A stretch of 64,000 nt of DNA from Elusimicrobiota bacterium. Its GTDB lineage: Bacteria; Elusimicrobiota; Elusimicrobia; FEN-1173. The stretch's first letter is position 1. Every line of letters starts with the position of its first letter. Where the stretch lies: positions 16,975 through 80,974 of the forward strand of contig JADKCG010000015.1 in the NCBI GenBank assembly GCA_016714745.1, given 5' to 3'. The position numbers and the translations under genes were made by a program. Under the pieces are notes generated by a model, which had not been told where the DNA came from, did not search any database, and saw nothing but the letters and a program-made list of their open reading frames with translations. This document shows, in pieces, positions 8,972-16,999 of the stretch.

Positions 8972-9878
8972 CCGTCTTGTCCTCCTTCCCCGTTTTTCCT
9001 TTCACCCCCACAGAAGACCGCCCGGTTTCAAACAACAAATTCGCCCGAACAGCCTTCTGAACCACCAATCGCTTCTCCGAAGGATGTAAATCGATGATCT
9101 CCCCTCTCAGTTCCCGTTTTTCCCGCCCCTGGGTCTGCCGCGCGTAGGGCCGATCCAACGGAAGAGGAGGCCCTTCCGGGTCCGACTCCGTCCCGCCCCC
9201 CCCCGGGGAAAAGGCTCCCTTTTGGGCAAAGGCCCCCGTGGGAGCGAACGCTCCCTCCAGACGAAAACGGTCGGAGGGACCATCAAAATCCGAGCGATCG
9301 GCCCATAATTCCGTGACGCGAGACAGAGGCCCCGCCTCCACGCTTTTCAAATATACGCCGCCGCTCCGTTGACAATCCCCGCAGCAAGGGCGGTCGTGTC
9401 CCGTGGATCGGTCCACCCGCATCAACGCAATTTCCGAGGCGACCATGTCGACGATTCCTCCGGAAAGAGCGTCGTTGCCCAAAGGGGTGCGCCGGGCATG
9501 AGCCGGTTTTTGCTCTCCCCACAAGGTCCCCGAAGAGAGGCCCGTATCATAAACGCCCCGGTCTCCCCACGCCTCCCAACGGACGGGTTCTTCGGCCCCG
9601 TCACGGCGAAAAAAAACCTGCCCCCAGGCGCGAGCCACATTGTTTTTATCTTCTGTCACCAACCGGTCCGCCGACAAAAAGTCATTTCCCCGCGTGAGCG
9701 TCACGTTGCCCGTAAACTCCACCGAGGATCCTTTTCCCAAAACGCGCGCCGACCGGCTGGTAATAACCGTTTTGGGCAGGTCTGTGGACCGCACGACCGA
9801 CAGTTCCTCCGCCGCCCCTGCCGCTCCCCCCATCAAAAAAAAGAGAAAAAAACCCAAAACCGCTTTCCCGCCCCTCAT
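8955..9878 (-). CDS. lptA: LptA/OstA-like periplasmic LPS transport protein
   Basis: 307 residues with a signal peptide (about 1-22, cut after GGAAGA) followed by OstA-type beta-jellyroll repeats: SSVEFTGNVTLTRGNDFLSADRLVTE and RGEIIDLHPSEKRLVVQ bracket the domain. It is longer than typical LptA because of an insert around residues 150-240. The insert has a cysteine cluster (PCCGDCQ), unusual for a periplasmic jellyroll, and a Gly/Pro-rich GAFAPTGAFAQKGAF stretch. It overlaps lptC at its start and lptB at its end. The family is clear; the insert's role is unknown. Confidence 0.88.
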   Translation of the reverse strand: MRGGKAVLGFFLFFLMGGAAGAAEELSVVRSTDLPKTVITSRSARVLGKGSSVEFTGNVTLTRGNDFLSADRLVTEDKNNVARAWGQVFFRRDGAEEPVRWEAWGDRGVYDTGLSSGTLWGEQKPAHARRTPLGNDALSGGIVDMVASEIALMRVDRSTGHDRPCCGDCQRSGGVYLKSVEAGPLSRVTELWADRSDFDGPSDRFRLEGAFAPTGAFAQKGAFSPGGGGTESDPEGPPLPLDRPYARQTQGREKRELRGEIIDLHPSEKRLVVQKAVRANLLFETGRSSVGVKGKTGKEDKTGVSAR

Positions 9879-10422
9879 TTTTTCATCAACCGATTGTCTT
9901 CCGGGGCAATTTCCCCCCGTTGCTCGCGGATCACCATTTCAGACAGATCGGACCGAGCTTCCCACCCGACCCCTTTAACGATCGATCGCCCCCGCGTCAC
10001 GGTGACCGGCGCCGTGGAAATAAACCGATCCGCGCTCTTTTCATACCGCATCCAATCGCTTTCCAGTCGGACGCCGTCGGTGGAAACCATCACCATCCCG
10101 TCCCCCGCCCAAAAATCATTCGTCTCTGTGTTTAAACGCCCCCGGCGAGCGGCCACAGAGGAACCAGACCGACCGTTGCTAAAAAACCGAACATGGGGGT
10201 CGGCCAGCTCAACACGGTGATCACGATCGAAGATGTCGGCGTGAGGCGACCGCAGAGACCAATGGCGCAAACCGTCCTCATAGGAATCCATGGTAAGGTT
10301 GACAACGTTTGGTCCGGTTCCTCCTCCGGTTCAATCTCCGCAACGCGGGAGGTCCCGGTCGGACGGCACGCCGACAAAAGAACAAACCAAACACCCCAGG
10401 AGACCCAAGCGAAACGGTCCAT
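9875..10422 (-). CDS. lptC: LptC-like lipoprotein of LPS export, one frameshift
   Basis: The N-terminus from ATG 10422 is a lipoprotein signal (FVLLSAC, lipobox cysteine at residue 19). The typical LptC core (PNVVNLTMDSYEDGLRHWSL, then ADIFDRDHRVELADPHVRFF) continues in another frame through to 9875. The change of frame is needed at 10310-10330, in a purine-rich GGAGGAGGAACC stretch; one extra base there joins EPEEE to TGPNVVN. Gene order kdsC-lptC-lptA-lptB supports the call. A sequence error is more likely than a real defect because LptC is normally needed with LptA. Confidence 0.85.
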
Positions 10423-10449
10423 AAATCTCAGAGGGGGCCCCTCTCTCGA

Positions 10450-11031
10450 TTATCCCGCCCGACCGTCCGGGTTCTCGTATAGGTCAAGCAAAGTCTTCAT
10501 GAGCTTCTGAGATTCAAGGACAAAATCCACCACTTCACGAAGAACCCCCCGACCCCCCGGCGCCCGGGTCACCCAATGACACACCTTTTTCACCGCGGGA
10601 TGCGCATCGGACGGACAAACCGCCAGCCCGGCCCTTCGAAGCGCGGGAAGATCCACCAAATCATCACCAATGAAAAGAGTTTCCTCCCGTTGGACTTTCA
10701 CCTCCGACAGGGTAGCGTCCAAGGCCAACCCCTTATGTTCACAGTGCTGATGAAGCGAGACCACCCCCACTTCGCGGGCCCTTGATTCCACCTGGCGGGA
10801 TTTGCGCCCCGTTATCCAAGCCACCGGATACTTGTCTCCAAATTTTTTCAACATAAAGAATGCGATCCGGTCTTTGACGTTCCAAAACTTAATTTCTTCG
10901 CCCGACTCCAAAAGGATAATGGACCCTTCCGTTAAAACGCCATCCACATCCATGGCAAAGAGCCGAATTCTTTTGGCCCGTTTCTGCAACGCCTTTTTCG
11001 AAAGCAAATTCAAAACCTCTTTTTTAGACAA
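10450..11031 (-). CDS. kdsC: 3-deoxy-D-manno-octulosonate 8-phosphate phosphatase
   Basis: HAD-family phosphatase releasing Kdo from Kdo-8-P. Motif I is FAMDVDGVLTEG, motif II ITGRKS, motif III GDDLVDLPAL; it lacks a large cap domain, as KdsC does. The frame is open further upstream, but the sensible start is the TTG at 11031 (SKKEVLNLLSKK), which overlaps the kdsD stop, giving 193 residues, close to the family size. It sits directly after kdsD. Confidence 0.93.
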   Translation of the reverse strand: MSKKEVLNLLSKKALQKRAKRIRLFAMDVDGVLTEGSIILLESGEEIKFWNVKDRIAFFMLKKFGDKYPVAWITGRKSRQVESRAREVGVVSLHQHCEHKGLALDATLSEVKVQREETLFIGDDLVDLPALRRAGLAVCPSDAHPAVKKVCHWVTRAPGGRGVLREVVDFVLESQKLMKTLLDLYENPDGRAG

Positions 11032-12013
11032 GCCCTTCCTCCAATAGATCCTTTTCGTCCAACACGCCCACAGGCCGGCCGCGCTTGTCCACCACCGGAA
11101 AATTGTCCAACCCGAATTTCCGAAACAACGGGGCCACATCCACCGCCAGATCTTCGGCCGCCACGGTGCGGGGACGCCGCGTCATTACCGACGAGAGGGG
11201 CCGGGCCAGAAGCCCCACGTCCTCCTGCAATTTCCGCCGCAGATCGCCGTCTGTAAACACCCCGGTCAGACGCCCGCTTCGGTCCACCAAGGAGGCGGTC
11301 CCTAACCGGGTTTTTGTCATAACCACCAACGCGTCTTCCACCCGACGAGATTCCAAAACCAAAGGATTTTCCGCCCCTTTGTGCATCAGGTCCTCCACGC
11401 GGAGCGTGAGTTTTTTTCCCAGCGTGCCCGCCGGATGGAGGCGAGCGAAGTCGTCACGCCCAAACCCACGCATTTCCATGGACAGAAGAGCGAGCGCGTC
11501 GCCCATGGCCAAGACCGCTGTGGTGGACGCGGTCGGCGTGATATTAAAGGGACACGCTTCGCGAAGAACGGCCGTGTTGATCACCACATTGGCGGCGCGG
11601 CCAAGGGGGGAACGGGGCCGCCCCGTCATGGCGATTAAAAAGACGCCCACCCGACGAAGCGGGCCCAAAATCTTTTTTAATTCCTCGGTTTCCCCCGAAT
11701 AGGAGAGAGCGAGCACCGTGTCCCCCGGCAGGATCATGCCCACATCGCCGTGCATGCCTTCCGTCGGATGAACAAAATAAGCGGCGGTCCCGGTGGAAGA
11801 GAGGGTGGCGGCCAGTTTTCGTCCGATCAACCCCGATTTGCCAACCCCCATGACCACCACCCGCCCCGGCGTGCGCACCAACCGTTCCGCGGCCTGCACA
11901 AAAGCCCGATCCACATGAAGAGACTGTTCCGCCACCGCCCGCGCTTCAATCCGAAGCGTCTGCCGAGCGCGTGCCAGCCAACGGGAAACAGAACGGGGAG
12001 CCGGTTTTTTCAT
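11024..12013 (-). CDS. kdsD: Arabinose-5-phosphate isomerase
   Basis: KdsD/KpsF family enzyme turning ribulose-5-phosphate into arabinose-5-phosphate, the first step of Kdo synthesis. The SIS domain (about 40-180) has VVVMGVGKSGLIGRKLAATL, SSTGTAAYFVHPTEGMHGD and LSYSGETEE. Two CBS domains follow (about 205-329). At 329 residues it matches the family. It forms a Kdo set with kdsA, kdsC and the lpt genes. Confidence 0.95.
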   Translation of the reverse strand: MKKPAPRSVSRWLARARQTLRIEARAVAEQSLHVDRAFVQAAERLVRTPGRVVVMGVGKSGLIGRKLAATLSSTGTAAYFVHPTEGMHGDVGMILPGDTVLALSYSGETEELKKILGPLRRVGVFLIAMTGRPRSPLGRAANVVINTAVLREACPFNITPTASTTAVLAMGDALALLSMEMRGFGRDDFARLHPAGTLGKKLTLRVEDLMHKGAENPLVLESRRVEDALVVMTKTRLGTASLVDRSGRLTGVFTDGDLRRKLQEDVGLLARPLSSVMTRRPRTVAAEDLAVDVAPLFRKFGLDNFPVVDKRGRPVGVLDEKDLLEEGLV

Positions 12014-12020
12014 GAGAACT

Positions 12021-12242
12021 TTATTTTTTCAGCCAAGGCGTCATTTCCATCGGCACATCCCGAAGCCGATAGGGCTGAGGAAGACGAGCCAACACATGGT
12101 CCACAACAAAATAAAAAACGACCAGAAAAATATATATTCCCGCCAAGACTTTCAAATGCCACATCCAGGAAGGCCGCCAAGGGTCCGCCAAGGGCGTGAC
12201 GGGCACCGCGATCGGATTACTTTTGGAATTCATTTTATTCAT
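12021..12242 (-). CDS. Small single-span membrane protein of unknown function
   Basis: 73 residues from ATG 12242, preceded by a good GGAAGAGG ribosome site. A hydrophilic proline-containing N-terminus is followed by one membrane helix (VLAGIYIFLVVFYFVVDHVL, about residues 32-51) and a short tail ending EMTPWLKK. The frame is open upstream to 12371, but that part is a proline run translated from a G/C tract and is unlikely to be made. Location between kdsA and kdsD suggests an envelope role. I recognise no family. Confidence 0.65.
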   Translation of the reverse strand: MNKMNSKSNPIAVPVTPLADPWRPSWMWHLKVLAGIYIFLVVFYFVVDHVLARLPQPYRLRDVPMEMTPWLKK

Positions 12243-12261
12243 ATTTTCCTCTTCCCTCCCC

Positions 12262-12348
12262 GGCGGAGGGGGGGGCCCCGCGGGGGGAATGGGGGGGAGG
12301 CCCCCGTGGGGGGGGGGGCGGGGGGGCGGGGGGGGGGGGGGGGGGGCC
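12262..12348. other. Extended G-tract region
   Basis: About 87 bases made almost only of G (plus strand) with short C blocks, between kdsA and the small membrane gene. It contains many runs of four or more G, so plus-strand G-quadruplexes are possible, and the minus-strand transcript would be C-rich. Run lengths here are unlikely to be accurate. Confidence 0.6.
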
Positions 12349-12370
12349 GCCGACAGTAGCCCTGCGCCCA

Positions 12371-13225
12371 CTAAACAAACTCATTGCGCAAAAAACCCCG
12401 CCGCTTGACCACCCGATCAAGAGCCATCAAACGTGTCAAAAGTTCCGGCACATGAGCCAACCGAACGGCGTTCGGACCATCCGAAAGAGATTTCTCGGGC
12501 TCCGGGTGAACTTCCATGAAGACCGCCGCCACGCCCACCGCCACCGCCGCGCGCGCCAAGGGATAAATAAATTCTCTCTGTCCGCCCGACGCGGACCCTT
12601 TTCCCCCCGGCAATTGGACGGAATGAGTGGCATCGAAAACCACCGGAGCCCCAAACCCTCGCAAAACGTCAAGACTCCGCATGTCCACCACCAAATTATT
12701 ATAACCGAATGAGGCCCCCCGCTCCGTCAACATCACCCGGTCCGACCCAGCGGCTCGAACTTTTTCAACAATATTTTTTGCGTCCCAGGGGGAAAGGAAT
12801 TGCCCTTTTTTTACGTTCACCACACGCCCCGATTGAGCGGCGGCCACCACAAGATCCGTCTGACGACAGAGAAAAGCGGGAATCTGAAGAACATCGGCCA
12901 CGGCCGCCGCCGCGGGGATTTCTTGGACAGAATGGACATCGGTCAGAACAGGGAGCCCCCACCGACGTTTCACTTTAGCTAAAATAGCGAGCCCCTCGGC
13001 AGGTCCTGGCCCCCGAAACGAGCCGGACGACGTCCGGTTGGCCTTATCGTAGGACGCCTTAAAAATAACGGGGATGCGAAGCCGCCGCCCCATCTCCTTC
13101 AAACGACCGGCGATGTGCAATGTCAATTTTTCACTTTCGACCACACAGGGCCCTGCGATAAGCACGAGAGGCCGATCGTTCGCCATTCGAACCGAACCGA
13201 TTAAAACGGGGGATGAGGAAGTCAT
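12371..13225 (-). CDS. kdsA: 2-dehydro-3-deoxyphosphooctonate aldolase (Kdo-8-P synthase)
   Basis: Condenses PEP with arabinose-5-phosphate. Motifs: LIAGPCVVES, FKASYDKANRTS, LPVLTDVHS, LQIPAFLCRQTDL, KKGQFLSPWD, LTERGASFGYNNLV, FDATHSVQLPGG and MEVHPEP are all standard for KdsA. The open frame extends to 13270, but that part overlaps the cspA terminator hairpin, so ATG 13225 (MTSSSPVLIG, 284 residues) is the better start. It heads the Kdo/Lpt/PTS gene block. Confidence 0.95.
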   Translation of the reverse strand: MTSSSPVLIGSVRMANDRPLVLIAGPCVVESEKLTLHIAGRLKEMGRRLRIPVIFKASYDKANRTSSGSFRGPGPAEGLAILAKVKRRWGLPVLTDVHSVQEIPAAAAVADVLQIPAFLCRQTDLVVAAAQSGRVVNVKKGQFLSPWDAKNIVEKVRAAGSDRVMLTERGASFGYNNLVVDMRSLDVLRGFGAPVVFDATHSVQLPGGKGSASGGQREFIYPLARAAVAVGVAAVFMEVHPEPEKSLSDGPNAVRLAHVPELLTRLMALDRVVKRRGFLRNEFV

Positions 13226-13248
13226 GAGAAGGTTATTATAGCTAAAAA

Positions 13249-13285
13249 AGAAGAAGGCCCCTGCCGGCAAAACCGACAGGGGCCT
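13249..13285 (-). terminator. Rho-independent terminator of cspA
   Basis: On the minus strand a 13-bp stem (arms 13273-13285 and 13255-13267, one G-U wobble that pairs only on this strand) with a 5-base loop is followed by a T-rich tail TTCTTCTTTTTT. It lies about 20 bases after the cspA stop. Confidence 0.9.
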
Positions 13286-13303
13286 TTCTAACGAAGCCGT
13301 TGG

Positions 13304-13504
13304 TTACAACGGGCGAACGTTGGCGGCCTGAAGACCTTTGGGGCCTTTGGTCACCTCGAGCTCCACCGCTTGACCGTCATTCAGGGTTTTGTAGCCTTCG
13401 CCCTGAATGGCCGAGAAGTGAACAAACACGTCCTCCGCACCACCTTCGGGGGTGATAAAACCAAACCCCTTGGATGCGTTGAACCATTTCACTGTGCCTT
13501 TCAT
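13304..13504 (-). CDS. cspA: Cold-shock protein
   Basis: 66-residue CSD-fold RNA chaperone with RNP1 KGFGFITPE and RNP2 VFVHFSAI. The ATG at 13504 (MKGTVKWFNASKG) matches the family; six extra codons upstream are open but unneeded. It is a single-gene unit with its own promoter about 145 bases upstream and a strong terminator. The long untranslated leader is typical of cold-regulated csp genes, so leader-based control is likely. Confidence 0.95.
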   Translation of the reverse strand: MKGTVKWFNASKGFGFITPEGGAEDVFVHFSAIQGEGYKTLNDGQAVELEVTKGPKGLQAANVRPL

Positions 13505-13777
13505 TGAAACATCACCGTCCATGTAAGATAGTTTCTGAAGCGCATTCCTTAGCGAATCTCACGCAAAAAAAGCCGCGAGGACGTTTGTCCACACGGCCTG
13601 TTACGATGATGTTCCACCGACGTACCGGAAGCCAAACTTCAATCTTACGGTCTACAGTATGCCATATCCACGGAATTTGTCAAGTCTTTTTTTTAGCGGG
13701 AACGACGTTCACGTTTAATTGTGAAAAAAAATCCCAGATTTGACATCGAATCCCATGATCCAACTAAAAGTTCTGGG
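13505..13777 (-). promoter_or_regulatory. cspA promoter and long leader
   Basis: A TTGACA -35 box (13678-13683, minus strand) and a CATACT -10 box (13656-13661) are separated by 16 bases, giving a start near 13649 and a leader of about 145 bases. The leader contains a GC-rich segment around 13560-13605 able to fold. No convincing terminator for the upstream gene is seen between 13690 and 13777, only T and A runs. Confidence 0.65.
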
Positions 13778-16700
13778 TTAAGCGGAGGAATTAACAGCCC
13801 GGGTCACCCGATCGATAAAGTGAAGGTCTTCCCGTTTTAATAAAACGCCAGTCAAACCATTTAACAGCAAAACCAAAGCCTCGCGGAACAATGAGGATCG
13901 AACCCCTTCAGTGTCCAATACCATCCCAAGGGGGGTCACCACACGACATCCCGTGTACTGACCGAAATTCACCCCCGCGCGTTCAAGCCGCCGTTCCACC
14001 TCCGCCAATCCCGGCACGCGAGGGACACCTTCTCCCCGACTATCAAAAATTAAGCCTTTGAAGGTGACAGGCACAACCAAAACAGCCGCGCGCGCGCCCT
14101 CGTCCGTCGGGACAAGAACCAGCGCCCCCCCCCCTTTTGGCGAATATTGTTCAAGGAGAGAACCCGTGTTGCCTGAAACCATGCGCTCATCCAGATATAA
14201 AACAGTGAGCGGCCTCACCCCCGGTCCCTCTGGAAAAAGCGTCACATCGCCGATCATTTCCGCTCCCCAAAGCCGTGCCATTAGATAGCGCACATGAGCC
14301 CAATCCAAAGGAATGCCTATTTTCGATAAAATTGTCTTAAGAATCCCGCGGAAATGACGGCTGTCCTGAATATAAACCCGACGGACAAGATCCTGCCCCG
14401 CCAGACCAAGGTTTAGATCCGAACCGCTCTCCATGAATTCCGTTTTTTTGAACGCCACAGCAAAGGAATTGGCCAAAACCAAGTCTTTCTCACGCGCCTC
14501 GTAAGAACCAGCCAAGAAACGGTTTGCCAATCCCCAGGCAAGAGAAATAAACCATACCCCCCAAAACACCGTAACCAAAAAAGCGAAAAGAAAAAGTGGG
14601 TCAACCGAAATTACCGATACCAGAATATCGATATTCCTCCTGCCCAGCATGACTCCCCCCGCCAAAAGGGAGGAAAACAATCCCAACAAAATAACAGCCA
14701 ATCCCGGCAAAATAATCCCTGTCTGATTGGCCCCTTCTGTTTTGGGGGAAGACCAGTTTAATCCATCATTAAGATCCATTAGGATCACTTGCACAAAAGA
14801 TTTTGGGAACCCGAGCCTATGCATCATTTGTGCAAAGTGTCGTCTACTTAATGCTCCCGACCCGACCAACCCAAATGCTCCTGCCACTGTATTTAGCGAA
14901 ACTTTTCTTAAAGGAAAATTCATCATCATTTCAAGCAGGAAGGCCTTATGAGGATTGGCCACCACGTGCCCTTTGTGCTTAGACAGGCGCGGGACCTCCT
15001 TTCGCCGTTCAAGGGGAAGGGTCATCGCCCATCGGCTCAAAGCGGCCTGAAGAATCCACCTCTCGTAATCCGTCATATAGTGGATCTGGGGAGAGGTCAG
15101 TTGACCCAGCGCGCTCTTTATTTCATCGGACGTGGGAGGTTGATCCCCTTGAGAAAGCGCTAAGACACTCGCAATGCTGTCCCGTGTGTCTTTGTTGGTG
15201 CGAGCCCTCCCATCCCGCTGAGCCCAATAATCCGCGAGGAAATCAAAGAGCATTTCTTCGAAATAGAAATGTGAAAAATTGTTTTTCGCCAACTGGTCCC
15301 GACCTTTTTTTTCAAGCTCCAATGTTTGCTGGTCTGCCTTTTGCCAATCGGCGACTAAAATTGAGTCTATGATGATGGCCACCCTCTTCCAAAAATCCAC
15401 AAGTTCCAAGGCCTCCTCTGACACATGGGACACAGCCCATTTCTCCTGCTGGCGAAACCGGCTTGCGGTTTTTAGGATAAAATCAAAATTTCTTTCGGCA
15501 AAATAGGCGTCTTCGAGTTTGACAAGATCATCTGTGTATTCCTTGTCATGCTTCCCACTGCCTCTTAACCTATCCAAACGACGACTCAAATGCGCCGGGT
15601 AATCCCTTAGAAACATGGGGTTATCTACATGAAATAAAATCCGCGTAAGGTGTTTCAGTGCGCCGCCTGCCCATTCCACGGAGCCCGTCGCCAGGGCCTT
15701 TTCGACATCCATCGCATATTTTTCAAAAAGGGCGATCGGGTCATCCCAACGTTCGTTCCACATCATGATTAAATATTCTTCAAGATATTCATCGACAAAA
15801 TCCAACCGCTTTTGCAGATCCGGGGGAAGTCCCCTTGAAGAACCATAATAAACTCCACGCCAATCACTTGGTTTCATGTTTTCAATTTCGCGCAATTTCC
15901 GAGAGGGGATCAAATAACCATCCCTCCCATCGTTCACTAACACCTCCGCCAGAGAGGCAACGACTTCACCCATCAATCCGTAAGAGGGCCCCCCATCCTC
16001 TCGAAACACCCCGTGGGCCAAACCTTTACGGATCAGTTCCGTAAAAGGCTGGGGCATTGAGCGAGGATTCCCACTCAAATAAATATCGATCGGTTCTTCG
16101 GCGCCCCTCACGCGAACGCGAACGTTGTTCCCTTTGGAAGGGGAAAACGCTGGGACGTCCGTCACGCCAGGAAGAATAAAGCGCACCGGCACAAGATGCC
16201 CATTGAAAACAATGCTGGGGGTTTCCATCTTAAGTAAATTGATAAGCCGACGAATGGCATCAAAGAGGCCGATCTTTTGTAGAGATTCCCTCGGCCCCTT
16301 CTGAGATAATCCATAGGCCAACGCCCGCGCCCAGTCGAGACGAACTTCCGCGTTAACGGAGAAATCGGCCGGGCCCTCAGGCGCCAGTGAAACAGGACTG
16401 GATTTCCCGGTCGCATCTTTGTTCCCATTGGTTTCTGTAACTCCTTCTGAATTCACCCGGACGGAAGAAATAATCTTGTCATGGGTCTCCTCTGGTTCAT
16501 CCTTCCCACGGGCCCCACTCTTGGGTTTATTCGTTGATTCACCTTTCGTATTTTTTTTATTTTTATGACGATCACTGTGAGGAATTTTTTCCAACGGCTG
16601 AAAATAGCTGTGTAAAAAATAGTTGGCGCCCACCCCCATAAGAAACGCCCCAAAGGTCCCCAGAATCGCGCCCAGACCCGTGAACCAAACCGGGTCCCAC

Positions 16701-16894
16701 CAAAAAAGGATAAGGGTCGGAGCCATAAAGACAAGAGCCAACAAAAAACCAATTTGATAGTGGAAATGCATTTCATCTACTGACTCTGTGGTATTCGGCG
16801 GATGGGCTCCGCCAAACACGTAGGAGAGAGATATCGCACAAAGAACCGCGCCAACAAGCAGAACCCACCCCCCAACCCAAAACCCACCCCCCAA
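13778..16894 (-). CDS. Very long membrane protein of unknown function (third part of a probable giant gene)
   Basis: 1038 residues. Three N-terminal membrane helices (about 8-29, 48-66, 73-93), a charged linker, a long soluble part, two more helices (about 728-750 and 765-790) and a soluble tail rich in beta-like sequence. The only upstream start is a TTG at 16894 without a clear ribosome site. The frame is the same as that of the gene ending at 17000: upstream of 16894 it stays open to that TAG. I infer that this is the C-terminal part of one giant protein. No family recognised. Confidence 0.7.
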   Translation of the reverse strand: MGGGFWVGGWVLLVGAVLCAISLSYVFGGAHPPNTTESVDEMHFHYQIGFLLALVFMAPTLILFWWDPVWFTGLGAILGTFGAFLMGVGANYFLHSYFQPLEKIPHSDRHKNKKNTKGESTNKPKSGARGKDEPEETHDKIISSVRVNSEGVTETNGNKDATGKSSPVSLAPEGPADFSVNAEVRLDWARALAYGLSQKGPRESLQKIGLFDAIRRLINLLKMETPSIVFNGHLVPVRFILPGVTDVPAFSPSKGNNVRVRVRGAEEPIDIYLSGNPRSMPQPFTELIRKGLAHGVFREDGGPSYGLMGEVVASLAEVLVNDGRDGYLIPSRKLREIENMKPSDWRGVYYGSSRGLPPDLQKRLDFVDEYLEEYLIMMWNERWDDPIALFEKYAMDVEKALATGSVEWAGGALKHLTRILFHVDNPMFLRDYPAHLSRRLDRLRGSGKHDKEYTDDLVKLEDAYFAERNFDFILKTASRFRQQEKWAVSHVSEEALELVDFWKRVAIIIDSILVADWQKADQQTLELEKKGRDQLAKNNFSHFYFEEMLFDFLADYWAQRDGRARTNKDTRDSIASVLALSQGDQPPTSDEIKSALGQLTSPQIHYMTDYERWILQAALSRWAMTLPLERRKEVPRLSKHKGHVVANPHKAFLLEMMMNFPLRKVSLNTVAGAFGLVGSGALSRRHFAQMMHRLGFPKSFVQVILMDLNDGLNWSSPKTEGANQTGIILPGLAVILLGLFSSLLAGGVMLGRRNIDILVSVISVDPLFLFAFLVTVFWGVWFISLAWGLANRFLAGSYEAREKDLVLANSFAVAFKKTEFMESGSDLNLGLAGQDLVRRVYIQDSRHFRGILKTILSKIGIPLDWAHVRYLMARLWGAEMIGDVTLFPEGPGVRPLTVLYLDERMVSGNTGSLLEQYSPKGGGALVLVPTDEGARAAVLVVPVTFKGLIFDSRGEGVPRVPGLAEVERRLERAGVNFGQYTGCRVVTPLGMVLDTEGVRSSLFREALVLLLNGLTGVLLKREDLHFIDRVTRAVNSSA

Positions 16895-16999
16895 AGCTAT
16901 AACGCCCCCCCCCGTCGCCCCCCCTTGCCCCCAAACTCGGCGGACAACATTTGCCCTTTGCGCAGGGAAAAACTTTTTGATGACCCAATCCGAAAGTCC

